Shown piece by piece: positions 45,330 through 56,415 of a stretch of 64,000 nt of DNA. The stretch's first letter is position 1. Each line of letters opens with the position of its first letter. The stretch comes from Diadema setosum (Eukaryota > Echinodermata > Echinoidea > Diadematoida > Diadematidae). Where the stretch lies: positions 98,290-162,289 of the forward strand of contig NW_027307681.1 in the NCBI RefSeq assembly GCF_964275005.1, given 5' to 3'. Made by a program: the position numbers and the translations under genes. Under the pieces are notes generated by a model, which ran no database searches, was not told the origin of the DNA, and saw only the letters and a list, made by a program, of their open reading frames with translations.

Positions 45330-46064
45330 ATGTCCGTGTACTTTGTCCGAATGGCGCTTTTGTTCCGCAATCACACTTCGTGAATCTTAGGATGATTTTC
45401 GAGGCATATTTTTGGTAATTTTGCTCGCCAGATTTTCGCTAAAATTTCACATTTTATCATTGTCAAATCCTTTGATATGTTATATGTGAATATTCGGACA
45501 TGTTTTCAAATTCAAACTAACTCAATTTTAATCCAAAAATAGGCTTCCTTAAATTGTTATTAGCTTGAGAAGTTGTTTACTTTTTCTCAACTACGCGAGT
45601 ACATGTTGTTTACTTTATGCAAATGAGGCTCGGCTGCCGATGGATTTCTGCGAGATAATTGGGGTGCTCCACCGCGCCTGGTACTGCCACTGGCTCGATC
45701 TCTGGTAGACCGCCTAGGTCTTGAAAAAAGGTCTAACTAAACCCTATATAGCTAGGTCTAGAGAGTTTGCTTACCTCTATAAAGTTAAAGCATACTGTAT
45801 TTGATCACTTTCCTAGTATTTGCAGCTGCATTTCACTCATGATTAGCAATGCGCTGAGATCCTCATCAGAGACGAGAACAAAGCTCGGGTGAAAACAGGT
45901 AGGTCTACGTAGCCATGATAACGTAGTGGCATGGCCGTGCGACGTGCGTGGGTGACCGGTGGTGGTATATGGTACACATGGTGGACTGGTGAACCGGTTG
46001 TTGCGTGCTGGCGCAGCGCAAACCCTACGGGTGCGCGTATGTGTGTAGCTGTACGATACTAGTA

Positions 46065-46975
46065 CAGTAAACCTCGGATAAGTCGACGTCGAGTGAGTCG
46101 AAATCACTTAACTCGAAGCAAAATAAAAAGTCCCGATTTTTCCCTATGTATTTTCTCTAAGAAATATTTGGATAAGCCGAAGTACGAGAGTCGAATTTCG
46201 GCTGTGTCGAAGTAAAACATTCAGTCCCTTTTGTACAAAATACACGTAGTTTACATCACCTGAGCCGAAGAAGATTTCTCTGGCATTCTCATTACATTTA
46301 GAGGAGAACAAAAAAATCGGCATGTCGCAGAACCCCGTCCCTGGCCTGCTGCAGGTAAGCATGCACACTCACCGTACCGCTCTGCACGCATGTCGAATAC
46401 ATACACAATATATACATGCATACACACAGCACATCGATCCGTATACTTTATCCATACACACAGCACATCCTACGTTATCCATTTAATATTTTAATATTTT
46501 AGTGACAGGCCAAGTGGGCGGAGCTTGTTTGTGCGTGCCCTGCTGGCTGTATAGTTTTGTTCAATGGAGGTGGGATGGGCCCACAGAACTCTTATGTAAG
46601 AGTTCTGTGGATGGGCCTGGGAGAGTGTTTGTCTCAGGGTAGGTTGACAGAGATGGCTACCTATGTTGCACTATAGACATAGCACATGCACATTGCCACA
46701 TTAGCGCAGTTATTCTCAGAACTACGTTTAACTACTAGTATTGATACAAATTCCATGTTCAATTTAGAACAAAATAAGAACATTATCTTCAAGAACAGAC
46801 AAATTTGAATGCAAACACACACAGCACGCACACACACACACACATGCATGCAAATGTACTATAATACATGTACATAACTGTGAGTCGACAAAAAATCGAC
46901 TCTCTCTAGAGTCGAATTTCACTTTAATTAGTCGACGCATTTTTGTCAGTCCCGAGAGCTTCGACTCTTGCTTGC
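46065..46975. mobile_element. Possible decayed pogo/Tigger-like element
   Basis: The left edge reads acagtaaacctcggataagt cgacgtcgag with further taagtcga / gtcgaa motifs. The right region 46878-46970 has gagtcgac, agtcgaattt and agtcgacgc. Cytosine-rich acagta..cctcg..taa ends recall pogo-like termini. The inverted pairing is weak and no transposase remains. Confidence 0.3.
46581..46610. repeat. 30 bp palindrome flanked by atgggc direct repeats
   Basis: ccacagaactctta-tg-taagagttctgtgg is perfect. atgggc lies immediately left (46575-46580) and atgggc immediately right (46611-46616). Confidence 0.9.
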
Positions 46976-47170
46976 GCGTACGTAGGCCTACGTAGTACTA
47001 GTGTACGTGTATGAGCGCTAGTATTAAGCTGTGACCTGTATCTACACTGATGATTGCACAAGCCAGAAAGAGAATCGCAGTGGATGCACATGTAAGTATG
47101 GCTATATTTTTCATACATATATAGACTTCTAGGCCTGCTTAGACCAAAAAGATCTAGTTGGACGTTGTAC
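46976..47170 (+). repeat. ~195 bp segmental duplication, copy 2
   Basis: Same sequence as 41533-41725. It contains the palindrome tacgtaggcctacgta and is followed directly by the half copy of the ggtgtttc element. Confidence 0.88.
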
Positions 47171-47172
47171 TA

Positions 47173-47525
47173 GGTGTTTCAAAAAACATTTCCCACTTTT
47201 GATCATCAATAGTGCAAAAACCATTCATTCGATAAAACTGTAATTGTTACGAGTAATAGCTGAATAAAGTACAATTTTGTTGGAGGTAATTTGGATGTGA
47301 AAGCATGAATCAGTTTCATTAAATCTAAGATTGATTTTGAAGTAAGGTTTCAGATTTTGGTCAAATTTTAACCCTCTGTACTAAAATGAACTTTGCACAG
47401 GAACCAATTATGTGTATGTGAGTGTGTGCTGACAATGGCCCTGAACAATGGACATGCCTGAACCACCTGTTGACTAGGCGTCAGTCTCGCGCTCCCAGGT
47501 ACATGAATGCTTAATCAATAATTCG
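47173..47525 (-). mobile_element. Half copy of the ggtgtttc element, cut by another terminus
   Basis: TA-ggtgtttcaaaaaacattt cccacttttgatc runs to taatcaataattc and matches the reverse complement of 38590-38943. It ends abruptly where the GTCGGCGACC terminus begins (47527). Confidence 0.85.
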
Positions 47526-47526
47526 T

Positions 47527-47902
47527 CGGCGACCATCCGAACCGTCGTATCTGTCAGCGGTGTGCGAGAACACGTTTTCGAGAAAAACGCGTTTGAAGTT
47601 TGGGGGTCCTTTGAAGTCTAGTGTAAAGAAATTTCTTGCTTTTATTCCCGATCTTTTTATATGAAAAGAAAGGCAAATTCCAGACGATTCGTATGATATA
47701 TGTATTTAAAATCATGTATGAATAAAACTGATGCTACGTTCACAAAAAGAAAGGCCTCCGCACAGGAAGAGTCAAAAAACAGGTATACGACGGTTCGGAG
47801 ATCGCACTCTCAGTACGCGCGGTCATCCGAACTGACGTATCGCGGTGATACGTCAGTTTGCTGAACGCGCGTACCGAAAGTGCGATCTCCGAACCGACGT
47901 AT
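47527..47902. mobile_element. Foldback carrying the GGCGACCATCCGAACCG terminus
   Basis: It starts gtcggcgaccatccgaaccg tcgtatctgtcag. At 47786-47902 a ~117 bp hairpin runs from tacgacggttcggagatcgc to gcgatctccgaaccgacgta, with a central stem actgacgtatc/gatacgtcagt. The same terminus occurs inverted at the end of the 56.5-63.96 kb element. Confidence 0.75.
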
Positions 47903-48089
47903 CCTATTCTTATAACACGCGCGTCTATGCGATATGCATGGTTACGTGGTATTTATCTGTAAAACGAGTGATTTCGTGCATATTGTTGTGTGAATGCAAC
48001 TATTCTGTGTCATAATTTCATAAGATGTAGTACAAATACGTCCAAGGTCTAGTTTTGGCATGCATGATGAAACACTGGTAGGGGAGGGG

Positions 48090-48235
48090 GAGGTTCCTGT
48101 GCAGATTTTTTGTTTGTTTGTTTTGTTTTGTTTTGTTTTTTTGACATGAATTACGCTTCAGGCATCAGACGAGAGTTCCTTTGATGTAAAACAAACAAAC
48201 AAACAAACAAACAAACAAACAAACAATCAAAAAAC
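48090..48235. repeat. (TTTG)n and (ACAA)n simple repeats
   Basis: tttgtttgttttgttttg at about 48110-48140 and acaaacaaacaa at 48188-48226, which are complementary to each other. Confidence 0.9.
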
Positions 48236-48760
48236 CCACTCCGTGTTAAGGACACATTATCTTTGATCAGTTTGTATCTAATTTGTATCACGCAAAAAGT
48301 GGTTAGGGACCTATACATGTATTGTGAAAGAGGTGGGGCCTATGAAATTGTTGTTTTTTCATTGCAGCCTGCCTCTTCTTTTTCCTCTCATTTCATCTTC
48401 TCACTGCTCTCCTCCACCTCTTCTCTTTCCATTGCCACGCTTTAACCATTTCTCCCACTCTCCAATACTGTAAACAAAAACAAAAATCACACATCCAAGC
48501 CTTGCTATTCTTTGTGATAATTCATGCCGCAATCATGACTGTAATGACCTAACTTTCATTCTTTCAAAGCTGCCATGATGAATACTGTACATAACCCATG
48601 AATAAAGATTTTCTTTTACAGCTCACATGCATGGCAGACATAATTCATGATCATTCAGTTGGGTAAAACTCAATTATCAGCTTGCTCATCAGAAATAACA
48701 AGCAAAAAAATTTACTTAGCCACACGTCTGTCTCACATTATTGTTTTTTATATATACGAG

Positions 48761-48792
<32 letters not shown>

Positions 48793-49400
48793 CGTTCAGG
48801 ACTCTGAAACAGATGCAAATAAATTTTTTACGCAGAAACATCCACACACACAAACATGGATTGTACTTGTTCATACAAATAATAAAAGGTGTATACTATT
48901 GTCCTACAGACCCCTACAGACTTAAATGATATTCAAGTAATACTATGAATATCATTTCACTTCCAGTTATATATGCTGACATTTTAGTGTGCATAATACG
49001 GTTGTATTATGATTTCCTCACGATATGAGATCACAGTACATAGAAGAGAAAAACGAAACAAAATACAGAAAGCGAGTCTTGAGACAAGGCTGCATTAAAA
49101 TGCAGCAATATTTATTTCAAAATCAATCCATATCTCACATCCAAAAAGAAAAGAAAAGAAATGAACATGTCCTTAAATACAATGGTAAAATTTCATTAAA
49201 ATTTTTTTAATTTACAGAATGATCAAGATGTCTGTGGTAAAATAAATATTGATTTAAATTCATTAATAATGATCATGTCCTTAATAAAATGGTTACATTT
49301 CCTCGAACATTTTTAAATGTACAAACCAAAATGTCTTTGGTTTAATAGATATTGATCTAAATCAATTGTTAAACCGATTTTAACATGAGAAAATTGTACA
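48236..49400. other. No gene recognised
   Basis: AT-rich sequence with a (TA)n run at 48762-48793 and short ORFs (48263, 48647, 49025) lacking motifs. atgaatatcattt-type short inverted words occur near 48925-48960. Confidence 0.4.
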
Positions 49401-49407
49401 CAATACA

Positions 49408-49575
49408 GTTTATATTGAAAAACATTCTGAAACATTCATTAGATGGAAATGGCTTAAAGCAGAAGGCCAACTTCCTCCTAATATTAGTGAATCTCTAAAT
49501 AACTCAGGTCTTAGGGCTAAAAGAAAAAGTACATTGTATGATTTGAGTTGTTATTATGTGCATGTTTGTGATTGT
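49408..49575 (+). other. Coding-like open segment without ATG
   Basis: Plus-strand frame YIEKHSETFIRWKWLKAEGQ then LPPNISESLNNSGLRAKRKS and a stop. Composition and a possible acceptor (acaatacag at 49398-49406) suggest an exon or a fossil, but the family is not recognised. Confidence 0.25.
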
Positions 49576-49875
49576 ACTTTCATTTCGATATAACAGTAAT
49601 ATCTACGCAACGGTCCTTCAGAAATCAAATCACATTTGGAAGGAGGAATAAAGCTGTTACATGTACATCTCTCACATGAAAAAATATGACAATTATTGTT
49701 AAAGAAATATCAAAGCTTATTATGATATCATAGAATATTTAATAGCTATAGAATAGACAAATCATAACATGGCAAATTATGGTGGGGAGATGATAAATTA
49801 TCAAAAATTTGAATACATAGACTAAATTGCTTTTGCATGCACAAACAAGTGTAGGCACCATAGGCAAGCAATAAT

Positions 49876-50000
49876 TAGTGAGAAGTTGGTCAGAGCTGAC
49901 ATTTTGCTGGGATGGATCTGATGGTGCTTCATTGTTCAATGCTGGTACAAAGTGTGTATTGGTATCTCTTGAATGCGGTCCATGTTCTTGGTGATGCCAA
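49876..50000 (-). pseudogene. Repeat exon A (donor lost, frameshifted)
   Basis: The acceptor is intact. A 2 nt length change shifts frame before LNNEAPSDPSQQNVSSDQLL, and the gtgag donor is replaced by attatt, so this copy would be terminal. Confidence 0.6.
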
Positions 50001-50498
50001 CTGGAAATGAAGAAAACAAAAAGGAAAACAAGATACACATGGTGCATAAATATTACATTTGCTTTATCATATTTATTAAAAGACTGAATTTATCATTTCT
50101 TTGAAAGGACAAGACGTCATCCAGCTTACAACTCATGGTGGATCCATGCGTGGACATATGGGGTGTAAGATGCCCTTATTGTTTTTGTTTTTTTGAACCA
50201 AAAGATCAACAGAATAAACTGGAGGACGTGCGTGTGGTCCCCCCCCCCCCCACACACACACACTTTACAGAATTCCTGGACCCACCCCTGACAACTGTAA
50301 AAAAAAAAGTAATGGTACATATTAGCCAGGATGCTACATTCTATGCTTGTGTATAGTTGATATCATCCTTTTTATTTGTCATCATATGACAGCAATAGCA
50401 TCATTTATTCCGGATTACTAATGGTTATTCCAACAAGATTGAGTCAGCAATATCTGGTTGGGTTTCCCGATTAGATTAAGTGCTTTACAAACACTCAC

Positions 50499-50610
50499 CA
50501 GTGAGAAGTTGCAGGTCAGAGATGACATTCTGCGGGATGGATCTGACGGTGCTTCATTGTTCAATGCTAGCATATCTCTTGAATGCAGTCCATGACCTTG
50601 GTGATGCCAA
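50499..50610 (-). pseudogene. Repeat exon B (112 nt, in-frame stop)
   Basis: Splice sites are intact (catttccag; gtgagtgt), but a deletion after GAGATA gives TGC TAG in the frame used by the other copies. Confidence 0.6.
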
Positions 50611-51351
50611 CTGGAAATGAAGAAACAAAAAGAAAAACAAATACACATGGTGCACAAACATCTTATTTGTTTCCATTATATTTATTGAAAGATTGACTTT
50701 ATAATTTCTTTTACTAAGATTAACCTTTTAATAGCACAATTTTCAGGTAGCCCTTTGTAAATGTCCACAAACAAGAGTTGTTTTTTTTTTGCCCAGCAGA
50801 GATCGGACAGATTGATGATCTGCATCAATGCAAAAGCAGTCAAACGGTACATGCATTCTCATTTGAAAATTGCTCATAGATTATCACTCTGCTTGGAAGG
50901 TCCAGGTACAATTTGCAGACAAGCTACATTCTCCAGTTGTGTGTTAGCCATTTGCTACAATATGACAAGAAGGATAACATGTCATCCAGATTGCAACCAG
51001 TGGTTAATTCATGTGGGGCACATCAGGTGTAAGATACCCTTTATTTTTGTCTTTTTTTAACAAAAGAAATAAACAGAAAAACTGGAGGACGTGCGTGTGC
51101 CCCCCCCCCCCCCCCAACTTTCACAGAATTCCTGGACCCACCCCTGACAACACAAACACTGGTACATGGTAGCCAGGATGCTACATTCTTTGCTTGTGTG
51201 TAGTTTATGCCATCCTTTTGTATTGCTATTAAAGTGTATAAGACAGCAATAGCATCATTTAATCTTAATTACTAATGGATATTCCAACAAGATTAATGCA
51301 GCAATATCTGGTTGGGTTTCCCAACAAGATTAAGGCTTTACAAATACTCAC

Positions 51352-51465
51352 TAGTGAGAAGTTGGTCATAGCTGACATTTTGCTGGGATGGATCTGATGG
51401 TGCTTCGTTGTTCAATTCTGGTATTGGTATCTCGTGAATGCAGTCCATGTCCTTGGTGATGCCAA
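51352..51465 (-). CDS. Repeat exon C (114 nt, open)
   Basis: GITKDMDCIHEIPIPELNNE then APSDPSQQNVSYDQLLT. Acceptor ctccatttccag, donor gtgagtat. Type 1 exon. Confidence 0.6.
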
Positions 51466-51954
51466 CTGGAAATGGAGAAAACAAAAAGAAAAAAGAAAAT
51501 ACACATGGTGCATAAATATTACATTTAAAAAAAAAATCATATTTATTGAAAGATTGACTTTATCATTTCTTTCAAAGGACAAAATGTCATCCAGATTACA
51601 ACCCACGGTGGATCCACGCGGGGACACATAGGGTTTAAGATGCCCCCCTTTTTAAAAAAAAAAAAAAAATTAATAGAGAAAGACTGGAGGACGTGCATGT
51701 GGTCCGCCCCCCCCCCCCCCCCCAATTTGCAGAATTCCTGGACCCACCCCTGAAAACTGCAAAAAATACTGGTACATGGGAGCCAGGATGCTACATTCTA
51801 TGCTTGTGTATAGTTGATGTCATTCTTTTTATTTGCTATTATATGGCAACAATAGCGTCATTTAATCCGGATTACTAATGGATATTCCAACAGAATTGAT
51901 TCAGCAATATCTGGTTGGGTTTCCCTACAAGGTTAAGGCTGTACTAACACTCAC

Positions 51955-52071
51955 CAGTGAGAAGTTGGATGGAGCTGACATTCTGCTGGGATGAATCTGA
52001 CGGTGCTCCTTCATTGTTCAATACTAGCATTGGTATCTCAGGAAGGCAGTTGATGTCTTTTTTGATGCCAA
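51955..52071 (-). CDS. Repeat exon D (117 nt, open)
   Basis: GIKKDINCLPEIPMLVLNNE then GAPSDSSQQNVSSIQLLT. Donor gtgagtgtt. Type 2 exon. Confidence 0.6.
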
Positions 52072-52807
52072 CTGTAAATGAGGAGAACAAAATATGCATA
52101 GCCCATGTTTATTTTATTGTTTCTATCAGATTTTTTTTTAAAGATTGAATTTTTTTATTTTTTTATTTAGAATAACCTTTTAATACCACAAATTTCAGAA
52201 AACCCTATTTAAATGTCCATAAACAAGAGGTTTTTTTCTGCCCATCAGCAGAGATCAGACAGACTGGTGATCTGCATTAATGCAAAAACAGTCAAACAGT
52301 ACATGTATCCTCATTTGAAAATTGCAAATAGATTATCACTCTGCTTAGAAGGTCCAGGTACAATTGGCAGACAAGCTACATTCTCCAGTTGTGTGTTAGC
52401 CATTTGCTACAATATGACAAGAAGGATAACATGTCATCCAGATTGCAACTAGTGGTTGATTCATGTGGGGCACATCAGGTGTAAGATACCCTTTATTTTT
52501 TTTTTAACAAAAGAAATGAACAGAAAAACTGGAGGACATGCGTGTGGTCCCCCCCCCCCCCCCCCGCCAACTTCACAGAATTTCTGGACCCACCCCTGAC
52601 AACTGTAAAAAGCACTGATACATCGTAGCCAGGATAATACATTTTTTGCTTGTGTGTAGTTTATGTCATCCTTTTTAATTGCTATTAAAGTGTATAAGAC
52701 AGCCATAGCATCATTTAATCTTAATTACTAATGGATTTTCCAACAAGATTAGTGCAGCAATATCTGGTTGGGTTTCCCAACAAGATTAAGGCTTTACAAA
52801 CACTCAC

Positions 52808-52918
52808 TAGTGAGAAGTTGGTCAGACACATTTTGCTGGGATGGATCTGATGGTGCTTCGTTGTTCAATTCTGGTATTGGTATCTTGTGAATGCAGTCCA
52901 TATCCTTGGTGATGGCAA
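52808..52918 (-). CDS. Repeat exon E (111 nt, open)
   Basis: AITKDMDCIHKIPIPELNNE then APSDPSQQNVSDQLLT. Donor gtgagtgtt. Type 1 exon (like C). Confidence 0.6.
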
Positions 52919-53379
52919 CTGGAAATGAAGAAGACAAAAAGAAAAAGAAAATACACATGGTGCATAAATATTACATTTTTTTTAATCACATTTATTGAAA
53001 GATTGACTTTATCAATTCTTTGTCATCCAGATTACAACCCATGGTGGATCCGCGCAGGGACACATGGAGTTTAAGATGCCCTTTTTTAAAACAAAAACTA
53101 AACAGAGAAAAACTGGAGGATGTGCACTTGGTCCCCCCCTCCCCTCCAAATTTAGAGAATTCCTTGACCCACCCCTGACAACTGCAAAAAATACTGGTAC
53201 ATGGTAGCCAGGATGCTACATTCTATGCTTGTGTATAGTTGATATCGTTCTTTTTATTTGCTATTATATGACAGCAATAGCATAATTTGATCCGGATTAC
53301 TAATTGATATTCCAACAAGATTGATTCAACCATATCTGGTTGGGTTTCTGAACAAGATTAAGGCTTTACAAGCACTCAC

Positions 53380-53503
53380 CATTGAGAAGTTGGTCAGAGC
53401 TGACATTCTGCTGGGATGGTCCATGGATCTAAAGGTGCTCCTTCACTGTTTAATACTAGCATTGGTATCTCTGGAATGCAGCTGATGTCCTTTTTGATGC
53501 CAA
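53380..53503 (-). CDS. Repeat exon F (124 nt, frameshifted)
   Basis: Acceptor catttacag, donor gtgagtgct. It encodes GIKKDISCIPEIPMLVLNSE GAPLDP, then a 7 nt insertion (tggacca) breaks the frame and brings a stop at its end. Type 2 exon (like D). Confidence 0.6.
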
Positions 53504-53760
53504 CTGTAAATGAGGAAAACAAAATATACATAGTGCATATATTTTTCACTGTTATTATCATATGTCTTTTAAAGTTGAATTTATCTTTTTTTTTTGTTAA
53601 GATTAACCTTTCAATAACACAAATTTCAGATAGCCCTATGTAAATGTCCACAAACAAGAGTTTTCATTTTTGCCCATCAGCAGAGATCGAACAGACTGGT
53701 GATCTGCATTAAATGCAAAAGCAGTCAAGCGGTACATGCATCCTCTTTCCATGGTCAATG

Positions 53761-54324
53761 GCATGTGCTTATGAAGAATACAAAAACATCATTGGAAGTA
53801 AGGCAAAAAAATAGCATTTGCTGATAGGCTTACAAACTCTTTTGTTACGTATAGGGCACCCGAATGGTGTCAGCAAGTCAATTTTTTTTTTTTAACTCAG
53901 TCTTGCTGGCTACACATATAGATCTTCAGTTTTGCAGCAAAACAAGAGCATTATGAAATTGGAAAAAGTAACTAACACAAAATACAAGCAGATGTGACAC
54001 AGAAAAAGACAAGATACTGATAGAAGGTCTAATCTGTTCATTATTTTTCTTTTGTAGGCATAACACAAATAAACATGAATTAAGGCTACACAAGTACACG
54101 CTCATGTCTTTATTTTGAAAACATGGTATACCAGGTTGTGCTGTATATGAGTTGACACCATGAAAACCTAATATACCTTGGTAGTACAAGGCACTACTTA
54201 TAAGCTACTTCTAACATTGCAGCACAGTTATGAAGTTATTAGAGGCATTGAATAAACACACACACTGTATACTGTCCATACTTTTACTACAAGTATGTAT
54301 TCATTTGTGTGCGCACAATCTTAC
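53761..54324. other. Intronic spacer of the minus-strand gene
   Basis: AT-rich; T run at 53882-53893; no other feature. Confidence 0.4.
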
Positions 54325-54636
54325 CTAAGTCCGACAGGTAAATGTTATCATCATCGTCATAATCAGAAGTATCATCTTCGTCACTGCTGTCTGCGGTGCT
54401 TGTGTTTCCATCATCGCTACTGCTTTCAGAATTCTCTCCCCCATACACAGCAGTAACTGTGCCTTTCCACAGTTTCCTGTGCCATTGCATTGACACACGA
54501 ACTCCAAGTGGGAAGTCGTGGGAAGCATGCCCTTCCTGAATTTCAGCTGATCAACAGCTACGGTATTTCTTGTACAAATGTACCATCTTTGTCCCAAAGG
54601 ACTTCAACATCTGTTGGTTTCCCTGAGGACAAAGAC
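54325..54636 (-). pseudogene. Exon with acidic Ser/Asp tract, internal frame breaks
   Basis: Acceptor ttgttacag at 54637 and donor gtaagatt at 54324. It starts SLSSGKPTDVEVLWDKDGTF VQEIP then TAG. A second frame gives VAVDQLKF, and a third gives FPLGVRVSMQWHRKLWKGTV and a Ser/Asp/Glu-rich stretch ending DNIYLSDL. DVEVLWDKDGTF ... RKLWKGTV looks like a small beta-barrel reader, but two shifts are needed within ~60 nt. Confidence 0.45.
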
Positions 54637-55559
54637 CTGTAACAAACAAAAACAAAAACATTCACTACAAGTTTATTAAAACAATATTTTATATTTTAGC
54701 AGAAATGCTTTACCTCAAGCCTATCTAGTGGTCTATTTTTACATTGATCATAAAAATGCAAAAGCACAATTCAACTCATTTTATAAATGGATAGAGGGCG
54801 AAGATTCCCTGTGCTTATGGTACTGCAAAACTACTCTCTAGAATGTGTGGGCACTATAGCCTAGCTAGGATAGATCTGACAATTGGAACATTGCATTTAG
54901 ACCTCATAACTTATATTTTAATTGTAGTGGAACATCAGCGTATTACTATTCCACAGGAGGGGCTTACTCGAGTACTGCCCTCTGGCCTGTTAACACACTA
55001 AAACCTTCATTGCAGTGATTTTAATATTACGGAGACTTGGCACTCACAGTCACAGTGACAATGCATGCGATAAAAACATACTCGGTACCGGTACCGTACA
55101 AAGCATTTGCAGTTGGCTAGATCTCTGAACAGCACACATGTATTTATGGGCCAGCATAATTTAATCCTACTCCTAGAGTCCTAGGAATCCTAGTATCAGA
55201 TAAATTTACAGACGTTGGTAAAAATATTCATTTTTACTATAGCCAGTAGGCCCTATAGGCCCTACTACTAGATCCTTGGCTTACATTGGCAAATTCACAT
55301 GAGATACATCAAGTTACACTCAGATTTGGGTGTTTTTCTTTGTGTGTGTACTGTTTGCAAGCTTGGGGCTCAATCGGCCATAGTAGAACCTATCATCGCA
55401 TCAGAACTGTAGGGCCCTACACTCAATGATGAACCAGCGATTAGCGCCTCTCTCTAAATTGTTGGCTGGTGACTACGTACTTGTTAGGCTCGTCTACTCT
55501 TAGTCTTATACTTCGCTTAGTAATCTCGTACTTTTTGTGGTAATTCCCAAACAACTCAC
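54637..55559. other. Intron or spacer, no gene recognised
   Basis: It includes short repeats of aggccc/gggcct words near 55240-55270 and ggtaccggtacc at 55085-55096. No ORF of note. Confidence 0.4.
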
Positions 55560-55653
55560 CCTGAAGTGTTAACAGTTTGGCATTGCCCACACCCACTACG
55601 TATGAGGTCCATATAAGAACCATAAGCACATAAAGCCAACTCAACGAGATCAT
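55560..55653 (-). CDS. Possible alternative first exon with signal peptide
   Basis: ATG at 55653, then MISLSWLYVLMVLIWTSYVV GVGNA, a clear signal peptide, then KLLTLQG and a consensus donor gtgagttg at 55559. Joined to the 54636 exon it would read LCPQGNQQMLKSFGTK and stop after about 28 residues, giving a ~60-residue secreted peptide. The partner exon is uncertain. Confidence 0.35.
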
Positions 55654-55985
55654 TGTGAACGTTGTTTTGTAGACTAACGTTAGGGTCTATGATTTAAACC
55701 CTATACTTTAATACGGGTACTAGAGGATCCCTTTGTACCCACATATTTATCTATACACAGGACTACACCTAACAACACAACGAAATATTTTGGAAAACCC
55801 ACGACAATCTGCGTATTTATCTTGACAAGTGACAATCTTACGGATAGAGCTTGCTTGGGTCTGTTCATTTTATTTGAAATTGCATGATTTCATAGCTACT
55901 CATTATAAAACTCACCGGTTCTGGGGAAGGTCCGGTTGACGCTCCATCGTCTGCTTCTGCCACTTCTGGCTGATACGACACCTTC

Positions 55986-56415
55986 TCTGAACGCGACTGG
56001 AAGATTCGCGCCCACCCGAACCGACGTATTGACCGATTCGGGTTCGTTGAGGGCAGCAGACATTTTATGGCACTGGGCGCAGCCATGAGCTCAAATTGCG
56101 GTGTCTCAGCCGACCCCCCCTGCTCTCCCCCACCCCACGGGCAACATGTTTATCGCGCACTTGTAACAAAGGTTCGCGCACTAAGCAAGCATTCGCGCAC
56201 TCAGTACGAGATGCCCATTGGCCAAAACAACCATGCATCAGTTTTTCATTCTGCGCGCGTGAGAGGGGTGGGGAGAGAGGAGGGGGGGGGGGGGGTCGGC
56301 TGAGACACCGCAGTAATGGCGCTGCCCATGCCAAAAATACACATAGCGCGTCACAGAATCGGTCAATAGCGATACGTCGGTTCGGATGGACGCCTTCAGC
56401 CAATTCGCGTTCAGG
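55986..56415. mobile_element. 430 bp nested foldback with GGCG..CCATCCGAACCGACGTAT ends
   Basis: ctgaacgcgactggaagatt ... cacccgaaccgacgtattga ccgatt mirrors aatcggtcaatagcgatacg tcggttcggatggacgcc ... aattcgcgttcag. A second inner inverted pair, ggtgtctcagccgacccccc / ggggggtcggctgagacacc, frames a short loop with tgcgcgc words. Its ends match those at 47527 and 63962 by eye (about 22 of 24 positions on one side). Confidence 0.85.

Larger units (their letters stand above)
42850..45684. mobile_element. 2.8 kb element with perfect 28 bp inverted termini
   Basis: gtaccaggcgcggtggagca ccccaatt at 42850-42877 and its exact reverse complement at 45657-45684. The interior contains the 178 bp MITE copy 2 and short unrecognised ORFs (for example minus 43556-43915), but no transposase motif. 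No target duplication is obvious at the edges. Confidence 0.65.
49876..53760 (-). repeat. Tandem genomic array, ~1455 bp dimer x ~3
   Basis: Exon spacing alternates about 600 and 855 bp (A-B 610, B-C 855, C-D 606, D-E 847, E-F 585). Each unit also repeats a C run after ctggaggacgtgcgtgtgg, cacagaattcctggacccac ccctgac, and tagccaggatgctacattct. The longer spacers additionally share a ~330 bp block at 50700-51030, 52160-52490 and 53600-53750, which holds a plus-strand open frame (RSDRLMICINAKAVKRYMHS ...) conserved by duplication. Confidence 0.88.
49876..55947 (-). pseudogene. Minus-strand multi-exon gene with tandemly duplicated exons (probably broken)
   Basis: A first coding exon may be 55947-55916 (MERQPDLPQNR; donor gtgagttt). 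It fits the phase of the exon at 54636-54325, which begins SLSSGKPTDVEVLWDKDGTF. The latter loses frame near 54560 and ends in another frame with an acidic stretch and YLSDL. It leaves one base, matching the following exons F to A (53503 to 49876). Every repeat exon starts and ends in phase 1, so duplications keep frame. The encoded repeat is GITKDMDCIHEIPIPELNNE then APSDPSQQNVSYDQLLT. Exons F, B and A carry frameshifts or stops; C, D and E are open. An alternative first exon with a signal peptide lies at 55653-55560. Function unknown; no family recognised. Confidence 0.6.
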
